DNA of 14,800 bases, taken from positions 1 to 14,800 of the forward strand of contig DPWB01000381.1 in the NCBI GenBank assembly GCA_003527885.1, written 5' to 3'. Origin of the DNA: Candidatus Competibacteraceae bacterium (GTDB taxonomy: Bacteria; Pseudomonadota; Gammaproteobacteria; Competibacterales; Competibacteraceae). Shown here in pieces: positions 1 to 7,665 of the stretch (positions are counted from its first letter, which is position 1; every line of letters starts with the position of its first letter). The position numbers were made by a program, and so were the translations under genes. The notes beneath the pieces were generated by a model. The model was not told where the DNA came from. It worked only from the letters and a program-made list of their open reading frames with translations, and ran no database searches.

Positions 1-86
1 TCTGTCTTTTGCTTTGGTATCTGCATGCCGTTTTTTTTTCAAGCAGAAGACGGCATACGAGATCTAGTACGGTCTCGTGGGCTCGG
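1..86. other. Illumina P7 / Nextera i7 adapter artefact
   Basis: This is not genomic sequence. Bases 40-63 match the 24-base Illumina P7 flow-cell primer exactly. Bases 64-71 (CTAGTACG) match the adapter form of the Nextera i7 index N702, and bases 72-86 (GTCTCGTGGGCTCGG) match the Nextera read-2 handle. Bases 1-39, including a run of nine T, look like read-through beyond the flow-cell end, seen from the opposite strand as adapter, poly-A and noise. The 19-base mosaic end expected after base 86 is missing, so the join to genome lies at about base 86-88. A reading frame across this block (25-318) begins with the well-known contaminant peptide FFFQAEDGIRD. Confidence 0.98.
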
Positions 87-337
87 CGCGGGTCAGCGCT
101 TCGTGGGACGGCAATGCGCTGAGCTTCAAGGCGGGGGCCAGGAAGGAAGACGCGCCGCCGGCCGACGCCGGAGAAGCGCTGTGGATCGCCTATTACCAGA
201 GCATCTTCAATCCCACCCGCCTGAAGGTTCGGGCGCTGAAAAGAGGGATGCCGGTGCGCTACTGGGCCAATCTATCGGAAGCCGCCAGCACCGGTCCGTT
301 GACGCGAAGGTACCCTGAAGGAAAACCGCACGATTGA
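87..337 (+). CDS. 3' fragment of DUF4130 family DNA-metabolism protein
   Basis: About 83 C-terminal residues of a protein whose 5' end is lost at the adapter junction. The visible motifs SASWDG, DAPPADAGEALW, YYQSIFNPTRLKVRA and MPVRYWANLSEA match the conserved C-terminal block of DUF4130 (TIGR03915) proteins. These occur alone or fused to a UdgX-type uracil-DNA glycosylase, typically beside a radical-SAM gene. The family is thought to act in DNA repair or metabolism, but its reaction is not settled. The usual NLPEA motif reads NLSEA here, and the tail after it is short and basic (GPLTRRYPEGKPHD), so the gene may be slightly decayed or may simply end there. The upstream partner would lie off the contig. 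The family call rests on motif recall and is moderately confident. Confidence 0.65.
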
Positions 338-703
338 AACCGGTCAAACCCGGTCTGTACGCCTGTAGGCGTTACGCGGTTGCCTGAAGGTGAGGCGGCG
401 CGGACATCTTGCCGCTCGCGCCCACCGGTGCCGCCAAGGCTTACGGGAGAGCCTATCCGGCGCTTGCGTTTATTTCTCCATTCCGGCATCCATCGTGCGG
501 ATGGACAGTCTATTGGGTAGTCGGGTCAATACCGCGAAGCGGTGTTGAACCAGACCCACGACTTGGCGAAAAGTGCTTCGTGAAGATTCGGCAGTGCGAG
601 AATCCAGAGCAAATTACGCCGGAAACGTCCTTCGGATGGGCTTGGGGCTATCAACCTACGAGGTTTGTGGAATGTATGAGAACACCTTGAAAGGCGGTAC
701 GGC
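338..703. other. gene-free region upstream of sensor kinase
   Basis: No convincing reading frame is present on either strand. The stretch holds a small hairpin (ACGCC-TGTA-GGCGT, 359-372) just after the DUF4130 stop, a much stronger hairpin at 523-551, and the ribosome binding site of the next gene (GAAAGG at 689-694, about nine bases before the ATG at 704). The promoter of the kinase gene presumably lies here, but I could not pick -35 and -10 boxes with confidence. Confidence 0.6.
523..551 (+). promoter_or_regulatory. long GAA-loop hairpin in kinase 5' region
   Basis: Bases 523-535 (GGGTCAATACCGC) are nearly complementary to 539-551 (GCGGTGTTGAACC) around a GAA loop. This gives 13 positions with one mismatch and one G-U wobble. 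A nearby GACCC at about 553-557 could pair with GGGTC (523-527) instead, so two folds are possible. No U tract follows, so it does not look like an intrinsic terminator. It could be a leader-RNA structure or a solitary REP-like palindrome. It lies about 150 bases before the kinase ATG. Function is unknown. Confidence 0.45.
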
Positions 704-3265
704 ATGATCAACCGCATCATGGCGTCGCCGGTCACCCGTTCGGTCTTGGTAGGTCTCACGGTGCTGTCGCTCGCCGGCATCGCTTGGAGTCTTTATGGGA
801 TGATAACCGCGCAATCGCAGTCCTCCCGACAGAATGCTCTTGAAATTGCGAGCGAGCGCTATTTATCCGCTTTAAAAGACGTGCAGACCAGTTATCGCGG
901 TTATTTCAATTTGGGCACCGAGGATGTGCTGCAACCTTACCTGCAAGCCAAAGCGGACATGGATGGCTATGTCGCGGGCTTTAAGGAAGCGGCGACCGAC
1001 GCCGGCCTACCTGCTGAAATCTTCACCCGGATGATCGCTGAGGGACAGAAAGTCCTCGAACACGGCGAGCGTCTGGTCGCCGCCCGCAACCGATCCTTCG
1101 AGGAAGCGCAAGCCGTGGCGAAAACCCGCGAAGGTAATAGTGCGTTGAACAAGGTGCGCGAGGATTTGCGCGTCTTGGGGGCTTGGTTGCAACGCGAGCG
1201 GAAAGCGGACGCCGAGCGCATCGATCGGGTTTACATTCCGTTGGTGATCAGTTCGCTGTTCGCGCTGGCGTTAGCCATCAGCGTGTTCGTGTACGTGGCG
1301 TCCAAAACCAAGCGCGCGTCGATGCGCGCCCAGATACTGTTGGCCGATGTCATCGAACGTGCGCCGGTGGGGCTGGCGCTGCTGGACCGGAGTCTGCACA
1401 TCAGTCAAGCCAACAAAGCCTTCGCCACAATGGCGACCGAAAGCGGGGTGATGCGGGCGGGGCAGGCGCTGGCGGCGACGGCCGTGCAAACCGAAAGCCG
1501 CCTGCGCGCGCGCATCCACGGCGCGCTGGCCGAGCGGTTCCGCTTCAAGGATGTGGATTCGGATGAGGCCTACGAGTTGTCGGTCGAGGACAAAAAGCGC
1601 TACGTCAAAGCCGACGTGTTCCCGCTGACCTTGGTGAGCGAAGCGGGCACCGAAAGCCCCGGCGTCGGCGTCGTACTGGCGGATATCACGCGCCAGCGCG
1701 AATCGGCGCGCGAACTGGAACTGGCGCGGGACGACGCCGAATCGGCCAACCGCGCCAAATCGGCGTTCATCGCCAACATGAGCCACGAACTGCGCACCCC
1801 GCTGACCGCCGTGCTGGGCTACTGCGAGCTGATCGAGGAAGACCTGCGCGACCTCGGCCAGGAGGCGCTGCTTTCGGACTTGAACAAAATCAACGTCAAC
1901 GCCCGCCACCTGCTGGGGCTGATCAACGACGTGCTAGACCTGTCCAAGATCGAAGCGCAAAAGATGGACGTGCACGCCATCGACTTCACGGTCGGCTCGC
2001 TGCTGCACGAGGTGGAGGCGGCGACGGGAGGGCTTTTGGCCAAGAACGAGAACACCCTGGCGCTGGTCGCCGAAGAGCCGGACACGGTGATGGCCACCGA
2101 CGATCTGAAGGTCAAGCAAATACTGCTCAATTTGATCGGCAACGCCGCCAAATTCACCACGAAAGGTCAGATCACCGTCCGCGCCGCCCAGATTGAGGAA
2201 AACGGCGTGCCGCACACCCGCTTCTCGGTCGCCGACACCGGCATCGGCATGTCCGAGGAGCAACTGGCCAACCTGTTCCAGCGCTTCACCCAAGCCGATC
2301 AAACCACCACCCGCAAATACGGCGGCACCGGGCTGGGCCTCGCGCTCACCCGCGCGCTCTCCCTCATGCTCGGCGGGCGCATCGAGGTCGCCAGCAGCGA
2401 AGGCCGCGGCACCACCTTCACCGTGACCCTCCCCACCCGCTACCAAAAGCCGGCGGTCGCCACCGAAACCGGCCCGAGCGCCGGACCCGCTCAGGAAGAC
2501 CCGTCGTCCGCGCCCAAACGCAGCACGCCGAGCGTGCTGGTGGTCGATGACGACCCGGCGGCGCGCGACTTGTTGACCCGCCACCTGGAGCGCGAGGGCT
2601 TCGGCGTCGCCATCGCCACCAGCGGCCGCGAAGCGCTGGAGCGTATTCGGGAGAGCCGGCCCCTGGCGGTGTTGCTCGACGTGCTGATGCCGGGACTGGA
2701 CGGCTGGCACGTGCTGCGGGCGATCCGCGAGAATCCGGACACGAAGGACATTCCGGTAATCATGCAGACGGTGGTCAACGAAAAGAACTTCGCCTATGCA
2801 TTGGGCGCGACCGGCTACCTCAAAAAGCCGGTACGCCGTCGCGATCTGGCCGATGCCCTGCAAGCCATCAAGATCACCAGCGCCGGCCAGCAGGTGTTGA
2901 TCGTCGATGACGACCGCGCCGCCAACGAGCGCTTGATGGAGATGTTGCACCGCGACGGCTGGAACTGCCGCATGGCCTTGAACGGGACCGAGGGCCTCCA
3001 GGCGCTGGCCGAGGCCCGGCCGGACTTGGTGTTGGTCGATCTCGTCATGCCCGAAATGGACGGATATGCTTTTATCCGGGAAGTGCGCAAAAACCCCGAC
3101 CACGACACCCTGCCCCTCGTGGTCATGACCGCCGAGGACGTGCACTCCGGCAAGGTCCGCAGCCTGGCCAACGAAACGGCCGGAATCGTGCAAAAGGGCT
3201 CGATGCCGCTTGCCGATCTCGTGGCCGACCTGCGCCGCTTCGCGGAACAGGCCAAAAATCAATGA
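704..3265 (+). CDS. membrane hybrid sensor histidine kinase, two receiver domains
   Basis: An 853-residue hybrid kinase. A first membrane helix (about 10-33) is followed by an extracytoplasmic helical region (about 37-170) resembling CHASE3, with YRGYFNLGTEDVLQPY as its signature-like stretch. A second helix spans about 176-198. A degenerate PAS-like segment lies at about 212-330. HisKA carries SHELRTP with His361 as the phosphoacceptor. The ATPase domain has an N box (N476-N480), DTGIGM (511-516) and GGTGLGL (540-546). Two receiver domains follow, with acceptor Asp659 (LLDVLMPG) and Asp779 (LVDLVMPE); both keep the acidic pair and the conserved Lys (KKP, VQKG). The predicted role is inner-membrane sensing with an internal phosphorelay. 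No HPt domain or response-regulator gene lies beside it. ATG at 704 is chosen because GAAAGG precedes it. The ligand is unknown. Confidence 0.93.
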   Translation: MINRIMASPVTRSVLVGLTVLSLAGIAWSLYGMITAQSQSSRQNALEIASERYLSALKDVQTSYRGYFNLGTEDVLQPYLQAKADMDGYVAGFKEAATDAGLPAEIFTRMIAEGQKVLEHGERLVAARNRSFEEAQAVAKTREGNSALNKVREDLRVLGAWLQRERKADAERIDRVYIPLVISSLFALALAISVFVYVASKTKRASMRAQILLADVIERAPVGLALLDRSLHISQANKAFATMATESGVMRAGQALAATAVQTESRLRARIHGALAERFRFKDVDSDEAYELSVEDKKRYVKADVFPLTLVSEAGTESPGVGVVLADITRQRESARELELARDDAESANRAKSAFIANMSHELRTPLTAVLGYCELIEEDLRDLGQEALLSDLNKINVNARHLLGLINDVLDLSKIEAQKMDVHAIDFTVGSLLHEVEAATGGLLAKNENTLALVAEEPDTVMATDDLKVKQILLNLIGNAAKFTTKGQITVRAAQIEENGVPHTRFSVADTGIGMSEEQLANLFQRFTQADQTTTRKYGGTGLGLALTRALSLMLGGRIEVASSEGRGTTFTVTLPTRYQKPAVATETGPSAGPAQEDPSSAPKRSTPSVLVVDDDPAARDLLTRHLEREGFGVAIATSGREALERIRESRPLAVLLDVLMPGLDGWHVLRAIRENPDTKDIPVIMQTVVNEKNFAYALGATGYLKKPVRRRDLADALQAIKITSAGQQVLIVDDDRAANERLMEMLHRDGWNCRMALNGTEGLQALAEARPDLVLVDLVMPEMDGYAFIREVRKNPDHDTLPLVVMTAEDVHSGKVRSLANETAGIVQKGSMPLADLVADLRRFAEQAKNQ

Positions 3266-3610
3266 TTTTTGAAAAAGATTGGCCCACTTAAAAGTGACTC
3301 GGGTTTGAGTCGCTCATGCGCGGCCCTCGTATCGTGGTGGGTAAATTCGCCGGAATGCGAACTTGGAGGGCGCTTTATCAAGGACTATGCCAAGTCTAAA
3401 AAATTAGAGTTATTAGAGTATTGCTTGACTGTTAAGTCCAAAGACGCCGCCGCGCGCCTCGTGGTGGTGCGGGCGCGTTGGGCCGATGGCGCACGACGGG
3501 GCAAAGGCCGTAAAAATTGCCCGGTCGGACCTCGGTTACCATGAATGGCGCGGCATCGTCCTACACGGCGCTGTAGTGGAGCTTTTCTTTCGTACCCTTC
3601 AAATACGCCC
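3266..3610. other. gene-free region between kinase and antiporter
   Basis: I see no credible gene here. Just after the kinase stop there is a small CACTT-AA-AAGTG hairpin (3285-3296) and an overlapping eight-pair stem AGTGACTC/GAGTCGCT (3293-3314, six-base loop, one G-U). Neither has a following T run, so termination is possible but not convincing. A TTGACT hexamer at 3425-3430 resembles a -35 box, but no good -10 box lies 17 bases downstream. A GGGCAA/TTGCCC stem (six pairs, 12-base loop) sits in the 3500-3525 area. The antiporter promoter is presumably somewhere in this stretch. Confidence 0.5.
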
Positions 3611-5377
3611 ATGGACTTTACCAATCAGTTGATCCTATTGATCGGCGTGCTGTTTCTGCTTAGCGTGCTGGCGAGCACGATTTCAACCCGGCTTGGGTTG
3701 CCGCTGTTGCTGGTGTTTCTGGCGCTGGGAATGCTGGCGGGCGAGGACGGGCCGGGCGGAATTCGTTTCGACGACGTGCAAACGACTTACATGATCGGCA
3801 CCGGGGCGCTGGTGGTGATCTTGTTCAACGGCGGTTTGTGCACCGAAATCGGCAGTTTCCGGGTGGGCTTGTGGCCGGCGCTGTGGCTGGCGACCGTCGG
3901 CGTGGTGGTGACGGCGGGATTGACCGGTCTGGCCGCCATGTGGTTTCTGGATTTGCACTGGCTGGAAGGGATGCTGGTAGGGGCCATCGTCGGCTCCACC
4001 GATGCGGCGGCGGTGTTCAGCATTTTGCATTCGCATGGGTTGCGGCTGAAACAGCGGGTGGACGCCACCTTGCAGATCGAATCTGGCGCCAACGATCCGA
4101 TGGCGATTTTTCTGACCGTTACCCTGGTAAACCTGCTCGCGGCGGGCGGCACCGCACCGGATTGGAAGGCCGGCATCCAGTTTTTTCAGCAAATGGGAAT
4201 CGGTGCGGCCGTTGGCTTGGGGGGTGGCTGGGCGCTGGTGTGGTTGATCAACCGCATCGCGCTCAATGCGAGTTTGTATCCGCTGTTGGCCTTTTCCGGC
4301 GGGATGCTGATTTTTGGAACGACCGCCGTCGCCGGCGGTAGCGGGTATCTGGCCGTCTATTTTGCCGGAATCGTGCTCGGTAACCGACCCTTGCAAAACA
4401 TCGACGACATCCGCCGGTTCCACGATGGTCTGGCGTGGCTGAGCCAGATGAGCATGTTCTTGATCCTGGGTCTTTTGATTACGCCGCACGAGCTGTTGCC
4501 GTCGTTGGCGATGCTCGGCCTGCTGATTGCACTGACCCTGATGCTGATCGCTCGCCCCGTGGCGGTAGCCGTGTGTCTGCTGCCTTTCCGTTTCAATTGG
4601 CGGGAGCGGGTGTTCATCGGCTGGGTCGGTTTGCGCGGCGCGGTGCCGATCATCTTGGCGCTGTTTCCGTGGCTGGGCGGTCTGGAATATTACCGCTTGT
4701 ATTTCAACGTGGCGTTTTTCATCGTGTTGCTGTCGCTGGTCATTCAAGGATGGACGGTGGCGCCGATGGCGCGCTGGCTCAAGTTGCAAGTGCCGCCGTC
4801 GGCCAGTGCCCTGGCGCGACGAATGCGGCTGGAGGTGCCGGAAAGGTTGGACTGCGAGCTTTTGAGCTATCGGGTGACGGGCGATAGTCCGGCGATGGGC
4901 CGGGCCTGGGCCGATGTGATATTGCCGGAAGGCGTGCACTTGGCCGGATTGATCCGGGATGGCCGCGTGATCGGTATGGATGCTGATCTGCGACTGCGAG
5001 ATGACGATCGTGTCTTCTTGCTCGGACGTTCTGCTGATTTAGCGCTGCTGGACCCTTGGTTCGCCGCCTCCGAGCGGCTGCCAGAGTATCTGGAGCCTTC
5101 TCGCTTCTTCGGCGAGATGACGCTGGACGCCGGGGCCAGCATGGCCGACATCGCGTTGCTGTATGGCCTCAAGCCCGATCCTGAAGCGGCGGTCGGCACG
5201 TTGGAGGATTATCTGAACCGCCAGTTTGACAATCCGGTGGTGGGCGACCGCGCCCGCTTGGGTCAAGTTGAGTTCGTGGTGCGCGAGATGCGGGGCAGGC
5301 GCATCGCGAAGGTCGGCATGAGATTGAACGTGAAGGAACGCCCCAAGTCGAAAAACCAACAACCTCATCGCCCGTAG
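3611..5377 (+). CDS. K+(Na+)/H+ antiporter, CvrA/NhaP2 type
   Basis: A 588-residue CPA1-family cation/proton antiporter of the inner membrane. About a dozen hydrophobic segments fill residues 5-390. Diagnostic stretches are the N-terminal [24 protein letters not shown], here residues 27-50, then [15 protein letters not shown] (125-139) and GANDPMA (159-165), whose Asn161-Asp162 pair is the ion-binding ND motif of CPA1 exchangers. The cytoplasmic tail has a TrkA-C/RCK-C-like domain (about 415-475), likely nucleotide-sensing, and a CorC/HlyC-like domain (about 495-572), matching the E. coli CvrA (YcgO) layout and length of 578 residues. ATG at 3611 is chosen because the protein then begins like CvrA; an in-frame ATG at 3545 would add 22 unlikely residues. 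No strong ribosome binding site precedes either start. Whether K+ or Na+ is carried cannot be read from the sequence. Confidence 0.92.
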   Translation: MDFTNQLILLIGVLFLLSVLASTISTRLGLPLLLVFLALGMLAGEDGPGGIRFDDVQTTYMIGTGALVVILFNGGLCTEIGSFRVGLWPALWLATVGVVVTAGLTGLAAMWFLDLHWLEGMLVGAIVGSTDAAAVFSILHSHGLRLKQRVDATLQIESGANDPMAIFLTVTLVNLLAAGGTAPDWKAGIQFFQQMGIGAAVGLGGGWALVWLINRIALNASLYPLLAFSGGMLIFGTTAVAGGSGYLAVYFAGIVLGNRPLQNIDDIRRFHDGLAWLSQMSMFLILGLLITPHELLPSLAMLGLLIALTLMLIARPVAVAVCLLPFRFNWRERVFIGWVGLRGAVPIILALFPWLGGLEYYRLYFNVAFFIVLLSLVIQGWTVAPMARWLKLQVPPSASALARRMRLEVPERLDCELLSYRVTGDSPAMGRAWADVILPEGVHLAGLIRDGRVIGMDADLRLRDDDRVFLLGRSADLALLDPWFAASERLPEYLEPSRFFGEMTLDAGASMADIALLYGLKPDPEAAVGTLEDYLNRQFDNPVVGDRARLGQVEFVVREMRGRRIAKVGMRLNVKERPKSKNQQPHRP

Positions 5378-5444
5378 CGGCGATCTCGACACCGGGTTTG
5401 ATGATGAATTGAATCATCTGCTCCAATCCTTGCCGGGTTTTCAA

Positions 5445-5655
5445 ACCGGATTCGATCAGCACCAGATCGAGATCGGGAAAAGCGCTCGAACAGCCGCGCG
5501 ACTACCGCCAAATTCATCGAAGCGTCTCCCCGCAAGGCAGTGTGAGAGCAGCCGCTGGTTTCCACTCCGGCGATCCGCTCCGGTTTCAAGGTCTTGGCGT
5601 GGGTCGAGAATTGGGCGCCTTCATGGGTGTGGATGTCGTTGGTGACCACGGCGAT
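5445..5655 (-). pseudogene. ureG: ureG relic (internal fragment, frameshifted)
   Basis: Read on the minus strand, this encodes about 70 codons from the middle of urease accessory GTPase Ure[17 protein letters not shown], then [32 protein letters not shown] and finally [10 protein letters not shown]. In intact UreG the central motif is GVETGGCPHTAIREDAS. Three normally fixed positions are changed here (G to S, P to S, E to G). One extra base at about 5477-5480 shifts the frame between RLFERF and [10 protein letters not shown]. The P-loop before IAVVTND and the GGDNLAATFSP region after IESG are both missing. No other urease gene is in the window. It lies between the antiporter stop and the methyltransferase. 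The rest of 5378-5740 shows nothing I recognise apart from a GATGAT/ATCATC hairpin at 5400-5418. The identity is well supported and the gene is not functional. Confidence 0.82.
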
Positions 5656-5666
5656 TCAAGTAAAAT
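5639..5666 (+). promoter_or_regulatory. possible promoter for the restriction-modification genes
   Basis: TTGGTG (5639-5644) and TAAAAT (5661-5666) are separated by 16 bases. The -10 box matches five of six consensus positions and the -35 box only three. It is the best sigma-70-like pair I see in the 86 bases before the methyltransferase, and it would start transcription near 5673. The call is weak. Confidence 0.25.
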
Positions 5667-5739
5667 GACTAATACTTTACGAGATGCGCCATGCTTCATT
5701 ATCGAACAAAAAATCAAGGAACTTCTGGAAGGCGAATAA
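5665..5739 (+). CDS. possible 24-residue leader peptide upstream of methyltransferase
   Basis: An ATG at 5665 opens a 24-codon frame (MTNTLRDAPCFIIEQKIKEL, then LEGE) whose TAA stop at 5737-5739 ends one base before the methyltransferase ATG at 5741. The methyltransferase Shine-Dalgarno (GGAAGGC, about 5728-5734) lies inside it. Such an arrangement would allow translational coupling. No good ribosome binding site precedes its own ATG, and the promoter proposed at 5639-5666 would exclude that ATG from the transcript. It may be chance. Confidence 0.2.
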   Translation: MTNTLRDAPCFIIEQKIKELLEGE

Positions 5740-5740
5740 G

Positions 5741-6898
5741 ATGAGAGCCATTGAGCTTTTCGCGGGCGCGGGCGGCCTGGGCATGGGCGTGAGCCGCGCG
5801 GGTTTCGGTACGGCGGCGGTGATCGAGCGTGATCGCTACTGCTGCGATACCATTCGCGAAAACCAGCTTCGCGGCATGGAGCCGCTCCGCGCGTGGCCGT
5901 TGATTGAGGGAGATGTCAGGGCGTTCGACTTTCGCCCGTTCGAGGGTCGGGTCGATCTGGTCTCCGGGGGGCCACCTTGTCAGCCGTTTTCCTTGGGTGG
6001 AAAGCATCGCGGCCACCAGGATAATCGGGATATGTTTCCGCAGGCCGTCCGCGCCGTCCGCGAGATTCGCCCGCGCGCGTTCCTGTTTGAAAATGTCAAG
6101 GGCTTGACCCGCGCCGGATTCGCCAGCTATTTCGAATATATTCGACTGCAACTGAGCTATCCGGAAATGGACCGGCATCCGAGCGAGCAATGGCCCGATC
6201 ATTTGGCCCGGCTCGAACGCCGCCACACGCATGGAGGCTTCCTGGATTTGCACTATCGGCTGGTGACACGGGTGTTGAACGCCGCCGATTACGGCGTTCC
6301 GCAACGCCGGGAACGGGTGTTTTTGGTGGGCTTTCGGTCGGATTTGGATGTGGAATGGGCTTTTCCCGAACCGACCCATTGTCGCGCCGCCTTACTGTGG
6401 GATCAGTTTCGATCAGGAGAATACTGGGTGCGTCATGGTCTGCCAAGGCATGATCAACCGCCGGAGTTTATGGAGTCGCGGGTCGGAAAATTGACCGAAA
6501 AACCCGCCTTGCCGGCCTGGCGCACGGTGAGGGACGCCATCGCCGACCTTCCCGACCCTCAAACAAATCCTCTGGCCGCCGCCAAGTATCCGAACCACCG
6601 TTTTCAGGGTGGCGCGCGCAGTTACCCCGGTCACACGGGAAGCCCGCTCGACGAACCGGCCAAGACGCTGAAGGCGGGCGATCATGGCGTTCCTGGTGGA
6701 GAGAATATGTTGCTTGGGCTGGATGGCTCGGTACGCTATTTGACCGTGCGCGAAAGCGCCCGCCTGCAACTGTTCCCGGATGAATTCGTCTTTCACGGTT
6801 CGTGGACTGAGACGATGCGGCAACTGGGAAATGCCGTGCCGGTCGGCTTAGCCGAATTGTTGGCGCGTCACATTCGCGAGCATCTGATAAGGTCTTGA
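5741..6898 (+). CDS. C5-cytosine DNA methyltransferase of a type II R-M system
   Basis: A 385-residue DNA (cytosine-5)-methyltransferase that uses S-adenosylmethionine and would protect host DNA from the adjacent endonuclease. The canonical motifs appear in order: I (ELFAGAGGLGMG, 5-16), IV with catalytic Cys80 (GGPPCQPFS), VI (ENVKG, 117-121), VIII (QRRERVFLVG, 188-197), and X near the C-terminus (RQLGNAVP, 360-367). The variable target-recognition region lies between VIII and IX (about 205-310). ATG at 5741 is chosen because GGAAGGC precedes it and motif I then sits at the very N-terminus; an in-frame ATG at 5684 would add 19 unlikely residues. The endonuclease ATG follows eight bases after the stop, so the two are almost certainly co-transcribed, methyltransferase first. 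By its partner, the predicted target is CCGCGG. Confidence 0.95.
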   Translation: MRAIELFAGAGGLGMGVSRAGFGTAAVIERDRYCCDTIRENQLRGMEPLRAWPLIEGDVRAFDFRPFEGRVDLVSGGPPCQPFSLGGKHRGHQDNRDMFPQAVRAVREIRPRAFLFENVKGLTRAGFASYFEYIRLQLSYPEMDRHPSEQWPDHLARLERRHTHGGFLDLHYRLVTRVLNAADYGVPQRRERVFLVGFRSDLDVEWAFPEPTHCRAALLWDQFRSGEYWVRHGLPRHDQPPEFMESRVGKLTEKPALPAWRTVRDAIADLPDPQTNPLAAAKYPNHRFQGGARSYPGHTGSPLDEPAKTLKAGDHGVPGGENMLLGLDGSVRYLTVRESARLQLFPDEFVFHGSWTETMRQLGNAVPVGLAELLARHIREHLIRS

Positions 6899-6906
6899 CC
6901 GGCGGT

Positions 6907-7551
6907 ATGATCCCCTACAATCCGCTGGATAAGCTCAATTTGGGCAAAAGCGTGGTGCAAGCCTTGCTGGAACAGAACGTGCGTGGGATGAAGGCCATCG
7001 GGGACATCAGGGGAGCGGGGATTTACGCCATGTATTACACGGGCGATTTTCCAGCTTATGGGCCGGTTGCGACCAAAAATCGAAATCGTGCGTTCGGCCA
7101 GCCGATCTATGTTGGCAAGGCGATTCCCAAGGGTGGCCGCAAGGGTGGAATCGGCACGGATATGAGCGGGGGAACCGCCTTGCGGGATCGGTTGCGACAG
7201 CACGTCGCATCTATTGACCAATCCGAAAATCTCGAACTGGGCGATTTTCACTACCGTTGCTTGGTGGTGGACGATATTTGGATTCCCTTGGGCGAGAACA
7301 TGATCATCGAACAATTCCGGCCCATCTGGAACGTCGTGATCGACGGTTTCGGCAACAAAGACCCCGGCAACCGGCGGGCGACGCAGTATCGTTCGTCTTG
7401 GGATGCGATCCATCCCGGCCGGTTGTTTGCGAGAAAGCTAGCCGATGGCGTCGTCACGCCGGAAAGAGTGCGGGATAAGCTTGAACGATATTTCGCGGGC
7501 TTGCCCGTTGAATTGATTCGTGAGACCGATGGGGAAGATGGCGCTGCATAA
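6907..7551 (+). CDS. Eco29kI-family GIY-YIG restriction endonuclease
   Basis: A 214-residue type II restriction enzyme, the same size as Eco29kI. It carries a GIY-YIG nuclease core: AGIYAMYYTG (Tyr40), PIYVGKA (Tyr68), RLRQH (Arg95 and His99), LGE (Glu130) and WNVVIDGFGN (Asn142). As I recall the Eco29kI work, its catalytic set is Tyr49, Tyr76, Arg104, His108, Glu142 and Asn154. The spacing within the Arg-His and Glu-Asn pairs is the same here. LVVDDIWIPLGE and SWDAIHPGR are further family-like stretches. Eco29kI cleaves CCGCGG, so that is the predicted target; the exact specificity is inferred. ATG at 6907 is preferred over a TTG at 6895 that overlaps the methyltransferase stop, although neither has an ideal ribosome binding site. 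No controller (C) protein gene is seen. Confidence 0.9.
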   Translation: MIPYNPLDKLNLGKSVVQALLEQNVRGMKAIGDIRGAGIYAMYYTGDFPAYGPVATKNRNRAFGQPIYVGKAIPKGGRKGGIGTDMSGGTALRDRLRQHVASIDQSENLELGDFHYRCLVVDDIWIPLGENMIIEQFRPIWNVVIDGFGNKDPGNRRATQYRSSWDAIHPGRLFARKLADGVVTPERVRDKLERYFAGLPVELIRETDGEDGAA

Positions 7552-7612
7552 TCAATATTTTAATTATTTTCATTAGTTTGTGATCTATAGTCATCCACAA
7601 GGATAGCAATAC

Positions 7613-7643
7613 ATTTTAAAACGGGCCAGCCAGCCGGCTGGCC
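7613..7643 (-). terminator. intrinsic terminator of the PAS-kinase gene
   Basis: On the minus strand, 22 bases past the kinase stop, GGCCAG (7638-7643) and CTGGCC (7624-7629) form a GC-rich stem. The region also contains a perfect 14-base palindrome (GCCAGCCGGCTGGC, 7629-7642) that allows a second pairing. CG and then TTTT follow. No T run follows on the plus strand, so it is not an obvious terminator for the endonuclease transcript arriving from the other side. Confidence 0.6.
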
Positions 7644-7665
7644 GACCGTGTCCCGCGAGCTCCGG

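Noticed and set aside
25..318. Open frame starting with FFFQAEDGIRD
   Set aside because: Translation of the Illumina adapter, continuing out of frame over the DUF4130 fragment.
1934..3262. Long antisense frame of 442 codons within the sensor kinase
   Set aside because: The plus-strand frame has every kinase and receiver motif; the antisense frame is His/Gly/Gln-rich, a common GC-rich shadow.
3269..3544. 91-codon plus-strand frame between kinase and antiporter
   Set aside because: TTG start only three bases after the kinase stop, no ribosome binding site, unremarkable basic composition and no recognisable domain.
3545..3610. 22-residue N-terminal extension of the antiporter
   Set aside because: Arg-rich, non-hydrophobic and absent from CvrA-like proteins; the start at 3611 fits the family.
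3683..4939. Long antisense frame of 418 codons within the antiporter
   Set aside because: Gln/His/Arg-rich low-complexity translation opposite a well-conserved membrane protein.
5169..5462. Minus-strand frame continuing after the ureG IESG ([12 protein letters not shown]...)
   Set aside because: Does not match UreG after IESG, runs antisense into the antiporter gene and is not a family I recognise.
7552..7665. Terminator for the endonuclease on the plus strand
   Set aside because: The hairpin there has a T run only on the minus-strand side.
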